A DNA stretch of 64,000 bases, taken from the NCBI RefSeq assembly GCF_000741695.1, contig NZ_JGZK01000004.1:144375-208374 (forward strand), in the 5' to 3' direction. The stretch's first letter is position 1, and every line of letters begins with the position of its first letter. The notes below the pieces were generated by a model. The model searched no databases, had not been told where the DNA came from, and saw nothing but the letters and a program-made list of their open reading frames with translations. The DNA is from Bifidobacterium reuteri DSM 23975 (lineage in GTDB: Bacteria; Actinomycetota; Actinomycetes; Actinomycetales; Bifidobacteriaceae). The translations under genes were made by a program, and so were the position numbers. Positions 53,181 through 62,344 of the stretch are shown here, in pieces.

Positions 53181-54986
53181 TCACAGCACATCACGCAGCC
53201 TGCTGTCGGCGAGCGACAGCGCGGATTGACGGGCTTCCATCGCCGAACGCGCGTCGAGCGCGGCTTGTGCCATACGCCGGCAATCAGCCAAACTGTGCAG
53301 CCGCAACGCGGACCGTACAGCGGCCGCTTTCCGCCATGCCATCGACAACGATCGTATGCCGAAGCCCACAAACACCAATGCCAGCAGAGGATCGCCCGCA
53401 GCTTCGCCGCACACACCCACCGGCTTCCCGGCCATCAGACCGCCCTCGACGGCCATCCGCATCATGCGCAGCAGGGCTGGCTGCCATGGGTCGAGCAGGC
53501 CGGACAGGCTACCATCCAGCCGGTCGGCGGCCATCGTGTACTGCGCCAGATCGTTAGTGCCTATAGACGCGAAATCCGCCACTGCGAGCAATGACGCGGC
53601 TTGTACGGCAGCGGCCGGCGTTTCGATCATGATGCCGGCATGCGGCAGCCCGGCTGCATGTGCTTTGTCCACGAACCATTTCGTCTCCTGCACGGTCGTG
53701 GCCATCGGGGCCATCACCTTCAGACTGTGCCCCGAAATACTGTGCCCCGAGGCCCGATATGCGTTGGCGAGCGCCGCGAGCTGCGTATCGAGAAGGTCCT
53801 CGCGCAGCATGCCTAGGCGGATGCCCCGCACACCGAGCGCCGGATTGGTCACGGCCAGCGTTTCGTTACCGCCGATTCGCGCGAAGGCAAGCGGTTTATC
53901 GGCACCGGCATCGAACGTGCGAACCACCACCGGGCGGCCGTCGAACGCTTGGACCGCCCGGGTATACGCTTCGGCCTGCTCCGCCTCCGTCGGCGCCTGC
54001 GAACGGTTCAGGAACAGGAATTCACTACGCAGCAAGCCGATGCCATCGACGCCGGCCCGGGCTGCTTCCTCCGCTTCGGCCGGAGTGCCGACGTTGGCAT
54101 TCAGCAGTATCCGACATCCATCAGCGGTCATGGCGAAGGCGTCACCAGCGGCAGCGCCGGCTGCAGTACCGTCAGCGGCACCGGACGCACTGTCGTGGAG
54201 CAACGCCTTCCGCCGGGCGGCGCGTCCGGCGGCACGATAGAGGTCGGCGGCATCGGGATTGATGATCACCTCTCCGGTGCCACCGTTCAGGACAATCCGG
54301 GTATCATCGTCTGCCGCTTCCATCACGCCATGCACCCCCACCACGGCCGGGATGCCGCGTTCGGCGGCCAGAATGGCGGTATGGCCGGTCGCTCCTCCCT
54401 CTTCCAGCACCAGTCCGCGTACTGCAGCGGGGTCCAATGCGGCGGCATCGGCGGGTGACAGGTCTCGGGCGACGAGAATCACCGGGATGTCGCATATGGC
54501 ATCGCTCACGGCATCGCACTGGGGCCCTGCGCTCGGCAATTCCCGCAACTCGGCGATGAGGCGACTGCGGATATCGTCGAGATCGGTGATTCGTTCGGCC
54601 ATCATGCCGCCGGCCTTGCCGAAACGCTCGATGTATTCGCCCACGGCGTTGGCCACGGCATGAGTCACGCCATCGCCGGCCGACAGGTGCTTCATGATGG
54701 CTTTATCCAAGCCGCGATCCTCCGCCAATCGTGCGTTGGCCGCGAGCATGGCACGGGTCGTGTCATCAGCCGCTTGAAGGGACCGTTCCCTCAGCGAGGA
54801 AGCGACGGCAGCCATCGCCGCACGTACACGTATCATGTCCAACTGTGGATCCGCGCATGCCGGCTCCCCCTCGTCAACGCCCGGCGGCTCATGCATCAGT
54901 CGCACGCGGCCGCTGGCCACACCGGAGGAAACCCCGATGCCCCGCAATACACGACGTTCGTCACCATTCATCTGTGCGCCCGACAT
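53181..54986 (-). CDS. ptsI: PTS enzyme I
   Basis: 601 residues. The ATG at 54984-54986 is chosen for the GGGAG 7 nt upstream; it lies 13 nt after the HPr stop. EI takes phosphate from PEP and passes it to HPr. The phospho-His is near residue 202 in GGATGHTAILAAERGIPAV. The PEP-binding domain has DGIGLLRSEFLFL, RTFDAGADKPL and GVRGIR; the catalytic Cys is in VGVCGEAAGDP. It is the last gene of the PTS operon. Between the His and PEP domains lies an Ala/Gly-rich stretch (GAADGTAAGAAAGDAFA), a likely species-specific linker. Confidence 0.95.
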   Translation of the reverse strand: MSGAQMNGDERRVLRGIGVSSGVASGRVRLMHEPPGVDEGEPACADPQLDMIRVRAAMAAVASSLRERSLQAADDTTRAMLAANARLAEDRGLDKAIMKHLSAGDGVTHAVANAVGEYIERFGKAGGMMAERITDLDDIRSRLIAELRELPSAGPQCDAVSDAICDIPVILVARDLSPADAAALDPAAVRGLVLEEGGATGHTAILAAERGIPAVVGVHGVMEAADDDTRIVLNGGTGEVIINPDAADLYRAAGRAARRKALLHDSASGAADGTAAGAAAGDAFAMTADGCRILLNANVGTPAEAEEAARAGVDGIGLLRSEFLFLNRSQAPTEAEQAEAYTRAVQAFDGRPVVVRTFDAGADKPLAFARIGGNETLAVTNPALGVRGIRLGMLREDLLDTQLAALANAYRASGHSISGHSLKVMAPMATTVQETKWFVDKAHAAGLPHAGIMIETPAAAVQAASLLAVADFASIGTNDLAQYTMAADRLDGSLSGLLDPWQPALLRMMRMAVEGGLMAGKPVGVCGEAAGDPLLALVFVGFGIRSLSMAWRKAAAVRSALRLHSLADCRRMAQAALDARSAMEARQSALSLADSRLRDVL

Positions 54987-54999
54987 CAGAAGACTCCCA

Positions 55000-55338
55000 T
55001 CAGACTCCATCAGCCGCATCGAAATCACGGGAAAGCAGCGCGGCAAGCTCGTCCAGTTTCGCTTCGATGTCCTCAGCAGTGGCACCAGCGACATCCGTGG
55101 CATCTGCGGCACCCGCTCCGCCCGCACCGGTTTCCCCCTCATCGACGCCGATGGTCACCGTCTCCCCTCCGGCGATGCCGAGCGCCATGATATCCAAGGC
55201 GCTGGCGGCATCCGCTTCCTCGCCGCCATGCCGTAGCACCACGTCGAGCCCGGTCTGTTCCACGGCAGTGGCGAACATGGCAGCCGGGCGCGCATGCAGT
55301 CCCATGGCACTGCCTACCGTTACCGTTCGGGTGATCAT
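55000..55338 (-). CDS. ptsH: PTS phosphocarrier protein HPr
   Basis: 112 residues, longer than the usual 85-90. H15 in SAMGLHARPAAMF receives phosphate from EI; S46 in ADAASALDIMALGI matches the regulatory serine of HPr. The extra C-terminal part is Ala/Gly/Thr/Asp-rich (GAGGAGAADATDVAGATAED) followed by a short helix. Its ATG overlaps the stop of the antiterminator gene (ATGA), so translation is coupled. Confidence 0.92.
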   Translation of the reverse strand: MITRTVTVGSAMGLHARPAAMFATAVEQTGLDVVLRHGGEEADAASALDIMALGIAGGETVTIGVDEGETGAGGAGAADATDVAGATAEDIEAKLDELAALLSRDFDAADGV

Positions 55339-56291
55339 CGCGCCTCCTGCCTGGGATTATTCTGCTTGCGATCGGGCTGTCTGTAATCGGCCATGCTGCC
55401 CTCGGCTTGTCTGCCGCCGGCATGGCTCCCGTCATCCGGCACGGCGACGGCCCGCTCTGCGTCGGCGGTGACTCGGGCTACGTGCATCGCCAGATAGGCG
55501 ACTTCGTCCTCGCTGATATCCGCGTCGAGCCGCAGCTCCAGCAAGGATCGGATGGTGCTCGCGCAACGTATGGCCTTGGGGTAGGCGGCACGGATCGCCT
55601 CGATGATGGGCGCCGGCTCGCCATCCAGCTGACGGTGCTGGTGCACTCGGATGAACAGGTAGCGCAGATGGGTAATGAATCGACCCACGTTCACCGACTC
55701 ACGATCCAACACCAGCCCGTACGTCTTCTCGATGATGTCCAGCATTTGCTGAATGACGCCGGTCATCGTATAGGTGTAGGTCAGGTCGCCGGTGGCGAAC
55801 CCGGCATTCACCAGATGCATGGCCAGCGAGGTCGCCTCGCCATCTGGCAAAGGTGCGTCAAGCCGAGAGTTGATTGCGGCGAGCAGCGACCGCCCCTGCT
55901 CATACTCACGCGGATAGAGGTTGCGCACCTCACCAATCAGCGGGTAGGCCACATCGATGCCACGCCGTCGCCGTTCAACCGCGCCGGCGATATGGTCGGA
56001 GAGCGCCAACACCAACGTGGCGCTTGCGCTCTGATGCTCGTCCAGGCCGGTCTCCTTCATGGCGTCGACCACCAGGCGAATGGTTTCCGGAGCGATGCCC
56101 GCCAGCATCTGCGCGAGATGGTCCGGGTCCCGGCCGTCCGACGGCACGAAGGTCCGCACGATCTTCGATTCATCCACCGATTGGCCCGGTCTGGCCTGGA
56201 ATCCCAAGCCACGGCCCGTGAGAATCACTTCGCCGCCGTTACCGTCTTTGGCCAACACGACGTTGTTGTTGAAGACCCTCAGTATCTCCAT
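55335..56291 (-). CDS. BglG/LicT-type transcription antiterminator
   Basis: 318 residues. An N-terminal RNA-binding domain (MEILRVFNNNVVLAKDGNG, ILTGRGLGFQ) is followed by two PRD domains with His residues (LSDHIAGAVERRRRG, ATSLAMHLVNAGF; RYLFIRVHQHRQL, EVAYLAMHVARVT). Such proteins bind a short RNA hairpin and stop an overlapping terminator from forming, under control of PTS phosphorylation. It lies between the EIIBCA and HPr genes. The only RAT-like target I see locally is on the other strand, before the MFS glucose permease. Confidence 0.92.
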   Translation of the reverse strand: MEILRVFNNNVVLAKDGNGGEVILTGRGLGFQARPGQSVDESKIVRTFVPSDGRDPDHLAQMLAGIAPETIRLVVDAMKETGLDEHQSASATLVLALSDHIAGAVERRRRGIDVAYPLIGEVRNLYPREYEQGRSLLAAINSRLDAPLPDGEATSLAMHLVNAGFATGDLTYTYTMTGVIQQMLDIIEKTYGLVLDRESVNVGRFITHLRYLFIRVHQHRQLDGEPAPIIEAIRAAYPKAIRCASTIRSLLELRLDADISEDEVAYLAMHVARVTADAERAVAVPDDGSHAGGRQAEGSMADYRQPDRKQNNPRQEAR

Positions 56292-56336
56292 GGCATCCTC
56301 CTTTCACCATCCGCATCGCCTTCTCCGGCATCATTG

Positions 56337-58457
56337 TCACCGCTCCACATCGATGATAGGGTCACCGACCCGCACGGCTCTGGTCTGACGCTCCGACATG
56401 TCGGATTCCCCTTGGCTCAGGTTTCCCCTGCCGAGTGGCGTCCCGCTCGCGGGGACGGTCAGCAATGGCGTGACCGACGTCATCGCAGCGCTGTTCACCA
56501 CGGTCACGACAACCACCATGCTGCGGCCGGACTCGGCAACCGCATGGCGATCGACCTGCATCACCGGCTCACCCTCCTGCACTGCATCGCCTTTGCCTAC
56601 CTGCAGCACGAAGCTTTCACCATCCATATCGGCCGTGTCCAAACCGACGTGCACCAACACCTCGACGTTGTCATCGGTTTTGATGCCGAATGCATGCCCC
56701 GTTCTGGACACGGTTTTCAGCATACCGGCAACGGGCGCGCATACCGTCATCATGCCGTCGCGCTCACTCGGCATCACACCGATGCCTTCGCCCAACGCCT
56801 TGGAGGCGAATACCGGGTCGCCAATGGTATCCAGACCGACCAGTGTGCCGCCCACCGGCGCCAGTACGGCATGGGAGGACTGCATCCCGGATGTTCCCGC
56901 ATCCATATCAGCCGGCACAGCACCGCTTGGCCCCTCGCCTGGTATCGGGCCATCCGGCGACGGCGCATCATGCACGACGCCATCGGCTGACCGTCCCGGC
57001 TTCGCGGAGGGCCCGGCATCCTGCGGGGTGCGGTAATCGAATACGACCACCAGCGTCATCGCCACCACGAACGCGACCGCGATGGACGACGCATATACCC
57101 ATGCCCGGTCGAACACGGGAATCGTCAATAGCGATGAGAAGGCGAAGGCAGTGGTCGTCACCCCATGCACGGTCTGGCCGTCCGGCAGCACAGAGGGGAA
57201 CAGGCCTCCCAGCACCGCACTGGACACGCCTCCGGCCGCGCACCCGGCAAGCAGCCACCGATAGATGCGGCGATGCTGCAGATGAATACCGTACAGGCTG
57301 AGTTCCGAGACACCGCCCAGCAATCCCGCCAGCAAAGCGCTCAGCGCAGTCTGACGCATGGCCGAATCCCGGTCGCGGACGGCAAGCGCCAACACGCCCG
57401 CCGTCGCTCCGAAGCACGCGAAATTCCATACGCCCATCGGACCTTGCACGAAGTCATATCCCAGTGTCTGAATATTCACGAGCATCAGGGCGTTCAGTGG
57501 CCAATGCAGGCCCAACGGCACCAAAAACGGGTACAGCATCGGGATAAGCAACGCGAACAGGAACGGCACATGCGCGTCCAACCAAGCCGTGCCCGCGCTC
57601 AACACATCGCCGATCCACACACCGAAAGGACCGATGAGCAGCACCGTGAGCAGATAGACGGACACCAGCGAAAGGAACGGCACGAACACCAGCTGCACGC
57701 TGCCGGCAATCACCCGTGAAAGCCCGTGATATACCATTGCGAGCGCGACTGCCATCAGCAACGGCACGATGATGTTCCCGCCATAATCGCGGATCGGGAG
57801 GACCACGCCGAACGCGGTGACCCCGCCAGTGATTCCGGCGAGGCGCGGCGCCATCAAGGCAGCCATGATCGCGCCGCCAAGCCACGGGTCGACATTGAGC
57901 TTGCGGGAGGCGTTGTAGGCGATCATCACCGGAAGCAGCATGAACATGCCCTCCCATATCGTCTTCAGCAGATTCCATTCCTGTGCGGCGCCACTGGCCG
58001 GCATACCGCCGAACGCCACCATTACATTGGCCAGAGCGATGACCATCGATGCGCCGAGCAACACCCCGAGCAACGGACGGAATGCGTCGGACACATAATC
58101 GAATACAGCGCCCGCCCATGCGCACGTGGACTTCGGCCAATGGCGATGCGCCGGCGTATCGGTCGCCGGGGCGCCGGGAGCCGGAGTGTCTGCCGCCGGG
58201 GTGCCTGCCGAGGCCAGTACCGCCACGACCGCCTCATACACCGATGCCACGGCGCCACCGATGACGATCTGGCAACGTCCGCCGGGACGGGAGAACGCAC
58301 CCAGCACCCCATCGATGGCCTCAACGCGGGCGAAGTCGGCCTTCTCCTCGTCTGCGAGCGCGATGCGCAGGCGTGTGGCGCAATGCGTGACCTCACGGAT
58401 ATTGTCTGGACCGCCGAGGGCTTCGACTATCCGCATCGCCATCGAAGTATTTCCCAC
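56337..58457 (-). CDS. PTS permease EIIBCA, glucose/beta-glucoside family
   Basis: 706 residues from a GTG at 58455-58457 with AGAGGAG 5 nt upstream; in-frame ATGs lie upstream at 58472 and 58484. EIIB first, with phospho-Cys near residue 26 in EVTHCATRLRIAL. EIIC follows with about ten membrane segments (FDYVSDAFRPLLGVLLGASM onward; GLHWPLNALMLVN). A Pro/Gly-rich linker leads to EIIA with phospho-His near 599 in VEVLVHVGLDTADM. It imports and phosphorylates a sugar; the paired genes suggest glucose or a beta-glucoside. It heads an operon with antiterminator, HPr and EI. Confidence 0.92.
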   Translation of the reverse strand: MGNTSMAMRIVEALGGPDNIREVTHCATRLRIALADEEKADFARVEAIDGVLGAFSRPGGRCQIVIGGAVASVYEAVVAVLASAGTPAADTPAPGAPATDTPAHRHWPKSTCAWAGAVFDYVSDAFRPLLGVLLGASMVIALANVMVAFGGMPASGAAQEWNLLKTIWEGMFMLLPVMIAYNASRKLNVDPWLGGAIMAALMAPRLAGITGGVTAFGVVLPIRDYGGNIIVPLLMAVALAMVYHGLSRVIAGSVQLVFVPFLSLVSVYLLTVLLIGPFGVWIGDVLSAGTAWLDAHVPFLFALLIPMLYPFLVPLGLHWPLNALMLVNIQTLGYDFVQGPMGVWNFACFGATAGVLALAVRDRDSAMRQTALSALLAGLLGGVSELSLYGIHLQHRRIYRWLLAGCAAGGVSSAVLGGLFPSVLPDGQTVHGVTTTAFAFSSLLTIPVFDRAWVYASSIAVAFVVAMTLVVVFDYRTPQDAGPSAKPGRSADGVVHDAPSPDGPIPGEGPSGAVPADMDAGTSGMQSSHAVLAPVGGTLVGLDTIGDPVFASKALGEGIGVMPSERDGMMTVCAPVAGMLKTVSRTGHAFGIKTDDNVEVLVHVGLDTADMDGESFVLQVGKGDAVQEGEPVMQVDRHAVAESGRSMVVVVTVVNSAAMTSVTPLLTVPASGTPLGRGNLSQGESDMSERQTRAVRVGDPIIDVER

Positions 58458-58569
58458 GGCCACTCCTCTCATGGTTGTCGTCATTGTCTCGCATACGCCA
58501 TCACAGTATCGCGCTTCGGAGTGTCGCGGTCGAAAACGTCGTATTCTATGTTTCACACGTTGCGTAGCA

Positions 58570-58598
58570 GGGTTGTTACTTGGAAACGAGGCAAGACC
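58570..58598 (+). promoter_or_regulatory. Ribonucleic antiterminator (RAT) site
   Basis: The 29-nt segment starts GGGTTGTTACTTGG and ends GAGGCAAGACC. This matches the LicT/SacY target pattern GGATTGTTACTG...CAGGCAAAACC nearly base for base, on the plus strand. Its 3' part overlaps the 5' arm of a terminator (58593-58613), the classic mutually exclusive layout. Downstream is the MFS glucose permease. Confidence 0.8.
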
Positions 58599-58679
58599 TG
58601 GAGCGATGTGGAATTTGCGTATCCTATGGGCTATTGTCCATGGCGATATACCGGTTCCACATTGTTCCAGGTCTTTTTT
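58593..58679 (+). terminator. Conditional terminator overlapped by the RAT
   Basis: Arms 58593-58613 (AAGACCTGGAGCGATGTGGA..) and 58655-58675 (..TCCACATTGTTCCAGGTCTT) pair over 21 nt with two mismatches, then a T-run. It lies 128 nt before the MFS start; antiterminator binding to the RAT would block it. Confidence 0.8.
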
Positions 58680-58806
58680 GTTGTCCAAGTACATCGATGA
58701 TGTGCTCCTGCTCGCAGCACACAACGCCGCAGACGCACGGCACGGCGCGACATGACGCGCAGCCGCGGACGCAAGCACTGTCAATGACGATGAAAGGAAC
58801 AGGACA

Positions 58807-60303
58807 ATGACGACGGCAGCATCATCACCCACATCGACCCAGACCACGGCAGACGCGACCAACGCCGTGGCGAGCAAAGCGGCAAGCGAGGCGGCGAACG
58901 CGATCGAAGCGATAGAGGCCATGGAATCCCGCGGCTTCTCGTCTCGATTCCCGCTCAACAGCTCGTTCATCTTCACGTTCGGCGCGCTGGGCGGCATGCT
59001 GTTCGGCTTCGATACCGGCATCATCTCCGGTGCCTCCCCGCTCATCGAATCCGACTTCGCACTGAGCGTCTCCCAGACCGGTTTCATCACTTCGTCCGTA
59101 CTGATCGGCTCGTGCGCCGGCGCACTGTCCATCGGCGCACTGTCCGACCGGTTCGGCCGCAAGAAGCTGCTCATCGTATCCGCCATCCTGTTCCTGATCG
59201 GTTCAGGCATGTGCGCCTCGGCCACCGGCTTCCTGATGATGGTCGCCGCGCGCATCATCCTCGGCCTCGCCGTCGGCGCGGCGTCCGCACTGACACCGGC
59301 CTACCTCGCCGAACTCGCGCCGAAGGAGCACCGCGGTTCACTGTCCACGCTGTTCCAGCTCATGATCACCTTCGGCATCCTGCTCGCCTACGCCTCCAAC
59401 CTCGGTTTCCTCGGCCACAACCTGCTCGGCGTGCGCGATTGGCGCTGGATGCTCGGCTCCGCACTGGTGCCGGCGGCTCTGCTGCTGATCGGCGGCATCC
59501 TGCTGCCGGAGTCCCCGCGCTACCTGGTGAACAAGGGCGACGAGCGCAACGCGTTCAAGGTGCTCACCCTCATCCGCAAGGACGTCGACCAGACGCAGGT
59601 GAAGCTCGAGCTTGACGAAATCAAGGCCGTGGCCGCGCAGGACACCAAGGGCGGCGTGCGCGAACTGTTCCGTATCGCGCGTCCGGCGTTGGTGGCAGCC
59701 GTGGGCATCATGCTCTTCCAGCAGCTCGTGGGCATCAACTCGGTCATCTATTTCCTGCCGCAGGTGTTCATCAAGGGCTTCGGCTTCCCTGAAAACGATG
59801 CGATCTGGGTATCCGTGGGCATCGGCGTGGTGAACTTCGTCTCTACCATCGTGGCCACGCTGATCATGGACAAGTTCCCGCGCAAGACGATGCTGATCTT
59901 CGGCTCCGTGGTGATGACCGTCTCGCTCGCCATTCTCGCCGTGATGAACTTCGTGGGCGACGTGGCCGTGCTCGCCATTCCGACCATGATCCTCATCGCC
60001 TTCTACATCCTCGGTTTCGCCATCTCGTGGGGTCCGATCGCATGGGTGCTCATCGGCGAGATCTTCCCGCTGTCCGTGCGTGGCATCGGCTCCTCCTTCG
60101 GCTCGGCGGCCAACTGGCTGGGCAACTTCGTCGTCTCCCAGTTCTTCCTCATGCTGCTTGCCGCATTCGGCAACAACGTGGGTGGCCCATTCGCCATCTT
60201 CGGCGTGTTCTCGCTGCTGTCCATCCCGTTCGTCATGCGGTTCGTGCCGGAGACCAAGGGCAAGTCGCTGGAGGAGATCGAAGCGGAGATGACCCGCCGT
60301 TGA
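58807..60303 (+). CDS. glcP: MFS sugar/H+ symporter, glucose permease (GlcP-like)
   Basis: 498 residues; ATG with AAAGGAA upstream. A hydrophilic Ala/Thr-rich N-terminus (about 45 residues) precedes 12 helices. Sugar porter signatures: GGMLFGFDTGIISGA, DRFGRKKLL, PAYLAELAPKEHRGSL, PESPRYLVNKG, QQLVGINSVIYFLP and PETKGKSLEEIE. It takes up a hexose with a proton. The pgm and PTS neighbours and the family suggest the bifidobacterial glucose permease GlcP (from memory). The leader carries a RAT and terminator, so the PTS-linked antiterminator is its likely regulator. Confidence 0.85.
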   Translation: MTTAASSPTSTQTTADATNAVASKAASEAANAIEAIEAMESRGFSSRFPLNSSFIFTFGALGGMLFGFDTGIISGASPLIESDFALSVSQTGFITSSVLIGSCAGALSIGALSDRFGRKKLLIVSAILFLIGSGMCASATGFLMMVAARIILGLAVGAASALTPAYLAELAPKEHRGSLSTLFQLMITFGILLAYASNLGFLGHNLLGVRDWRWMLGSALVPAALLLIGGILLPESPRYLVNKGDERNAFKVLTLIRKDVDQTQVKLELDEIKAVAAQDTKGGVRELFRIARPALVAAVGIMLFQQLVGINSVIYFLPQVFIKGFGFPENDAIWVSVGIGVVNFVSTIVATLIMDKFPRKTMLIFGSVVMTVSLAILAVMNFVGDVAVLAIPTMILIAFYILGFAISWGPIAWVLIGEIFPLSVRGIGSSFGSAANWLGNFVVSQFFLMLLAAFGNNVGGPFAIFGVFSLLSIPFVMRFVPETKGKSLEEIEAEMTRR

Positions 60304-60413
60304 CGGTCGCGATGACTGCAATCACTGCAATGACTGCAGTCATCGCAGTGATCGTTCTGATGATGCGTTGAGGCAATGGCCGACGTTCGCGATTTCGCGG
60401 CGTCGGCCATTCT
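60304..60413 (+). terminator. Two stem-loops after the MFS permease
   Basis: Directly after the stop lie 9-nt quasi-repeats forming a near-perfect palindrome around CTGCAG (CACTGCAATGACTG / CAGTCATCGCAGTG). A second stem, AATGGCCGACG / CGTCGGCCATT, sits at about 60374-60413. Together they probably end and stabilise the transcript. Confidence 0.65.
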
Positions 60414-60607
60414 CATAAAGCAGCTTTTCCAATGTTGGCATGTAACGACCGCGCGGTTTCACCGTCCATAAGCCAGTTATCTGCAGTCAATCATGCGATT
60501 CCACGCGATTCCATGCCTCAAGCATGTCCCGCGCAGCGCCCCAGGAACCCAACGAGATATGAATTTTGGCCAAACAGCAGGCAAGATTCTTCCTTTTTCG
60601 CACAAAA

Positions 60608-60623
60608 GTTGACAACTCTTAAC
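60608..60623 (+). promoter_or_regulatory. Palindromic box upstream of pgm
   Basis: GTTGACAACTCTTAAC, 44 nt before the pgm start. It differs by one base from the box overlapping the -35 of the sugar ABC operon (31825-31840), and flanking A/T bases are also shared. TTGACA could be the pgm -35, but no convincing -10 follows at 17 nt. Confidence 0.6.
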
Positions 60624-60667
60624 ATAAATCCACGCAAAACTGCGGAAAACGTGGCAGAATAAGAGGC

Positions 60668-62344
60668 ATGGTAGCAACAAATGCGGGTCTTCCCGCCACC
60701 CCAGCAGATCTGATTGACGTCGATGAGGTCATCGGCAAGTACTATGACCTCGTCCCCGATCCCTCCGTCCCCGAGCAGCGTGTCATCTTCGGCACCTCCG
60801 GCCACCGTGGATCGTCCCTGAAGACCTCGTTCAACGAGGCCCACATCATCGCCATCTCCCAGGCCATCGCCGAATACCGCAAGAAGGCCGGCGTGACCGG
60901 CCCGCTGTACCTCGGCTCCGACACCCACGCGCTCTCCGGCCCGGCCAAGAAGACCGCCATCGAGGTGCTGGTCGCCAACGGCGTACACGTGCGCATCGAC
61001 TCCCGCGACGACTTCGTGCCCACCCCTGTGGTCTCCCAGGCCATCCTGACCCACAACCGTGCGGCTGACGGCACCCAGCGCTTTGAGGGCGAAGGTCTGG
61101 CCGACGGCATCGTTGTCACCCCGTCCCACAACCCGCCCACCGACGGTGGCTTCAAGTACGACCCAGTCACCGGCGGCCCGGCCCCGGCCGAGACCACCAA
61201 CGCCATCGCCGCCCGCGCCAACGAGCTGCTCGGCGATTACAAGTCGGTCAAGCGCGTGCCCTACGAGGAGGCCATCAAGTCCGAGTACGTCGAGGGCTTC
61301 GACTTCCGCGAGCACTACGTCGACGATCTGGCGAACGTCATCGACTTCGACGTGATCCGCAACTCCGGCGTGCGTCTGGGCATCGACCCGCTGGGCGGTG
61401 CCTCCGTGAACTACTGGCCGCTCATCAACGAGAAGTACGGCCTGAACATCGGCGTGGTGCGTCCTGAGGTCGACCCGACCTGGCGCTTCATGACCATCGA
61501 CCACGACGGCAAGATCCGCATGGACCCCTCCTCCCCGTACGCGATGAAGGGCCTGGTCGACCAGCTCAACGCCGGCGCTTGGGACAAGTACGATCTGGTC
61601 GGCGGCACCGACCCGGACGCCGACCGTCACGGCATCGTCTGCCCGAACTGGGGCGTGATGAACCCGAACCATTACATCGCCGTGGTCGTTGAGTACCTGT
61701 TCGGCGGCAACCGTCCGGATTGGCCGAAGGGTGCCGGCATCGGCAAGACGCTGGTCTCCTCCTCCCTGATCGACCGCGTGGCCGCTTCCATCAACGCCAA
61801 GCTGGTCGAGGTTCCGGTCGGCTTCAAGTGGTTCGTCGACCCGCTGTTCACCGGCGAGGTGGCGTTCGGCGGCGAGGAAAGCTCCGGCATGAGCTTCCTG
61901 CGCAAGGACGGCCGCGTGTGGACCACCGACAAGGATGGTCTGATCCCCGACCTGCTGGCCGCGGAAATCACCGCCAAGACCGGCAAGAACCCGGCCGAGC
62001 TGCACAAGGACCAGGTGGCACGCTTCGGCGAGTCCTGGTACAAGCGTGTGGACACCCCGACCACCCTTGAGCAGAAGCAGAAGTTCGCCAAGCTCACCGG
62101 CGACGACGTGACCGCCACCCAGCTCGCCGGCGAGGACATCACCGCCAAGCTGACCGAGGCTCCGGGCAACCACGCCAAGATCGGCGGCCTGAAGGTCACC
62201 ACCAAGGACAACTGGTTCGCCGCCCGTCCTTCCGGCACCGAGAACATCTACAAGGTGTACGCCGAGTCTTTCGAGAGCCCCGAGGCTCTGGACAAGGTGC
62301 TCGACGAGGCCAAGCTCGTGGTCGACAAGGCCCTGAGCGAGTGA
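60668..62344 (+). CDS. pgm: Phosphoglucomutase, alpha-D-glucose-specific
   Basis: 558 residues. It interconverts glucose-1-P and glucose-6-P, linking glycogen, galactose (GalE products) and the bifid shunt. FGTSGHRGSSLKTSF near the start is the family signature. The phospho-Ser is S153 in VTPSHNPPTDGGFKY; the metal loop is GGTDPDADRHGI; the sugar loop FGGEESSGMSF; the phosphate loop RPSGTENIYK. It follows the glucose permease on the same strand but with its own regulatory box. Confidence 0.95.
   Translation: MVATNAGLPATPADLIDVDEVIGKYYDLVPDPSVPEQRVIFGTSGHRGSSLKTSFNEAHIIAISQAIAEYRKKAGVTGPLYLGSDTHALSGPAKKTAIEVLVANGVHVRIDSRDDFVPTPVVSQAILTHNRAADGTQRFEGEGLADGIVVTPSHNPPTDGGFKYDPVTGGPAPAETTNAIAARANELLGDYKSVKRVPYEEAIKSEYVEGFDFREHYVDDLANVIDFDVIRNSGVRLGIDPLGGASVNYWPLINEKYGLNIGVVRPEVDPTWRFMTIDHDGKIRMDPSSPYAMKGLVDQLNAGAWDKYDLVGGTDPDADRHGIVCPNWGVMNPNHYIAVVVEYLFGGNRPDWPKGAGIGKTLVSSSLIDRVAASINAKLVEVPVGFKWFVDPLFTGEVAFGGEESSGMSFLRKDGRVWTTDKDGLIPDLLAAEITAKTGKNPAELHKDQVARFGESWYKRVDTPTTLEQKQKFAKLTGDDVTATQLAGEDITAKLTEAPGNHAKIGGLKVTTKDNWFAARPSGTENIYKVYAESFESPEALDKVLDEAKLVVDKALSE

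Noticed and set aside
58460..58700. RAT for the PTS operon on the minus strand
   Set aside because: The minus-strand complement does not fit the RAT pattern and the hairpin has its T-run only on the plus strand.
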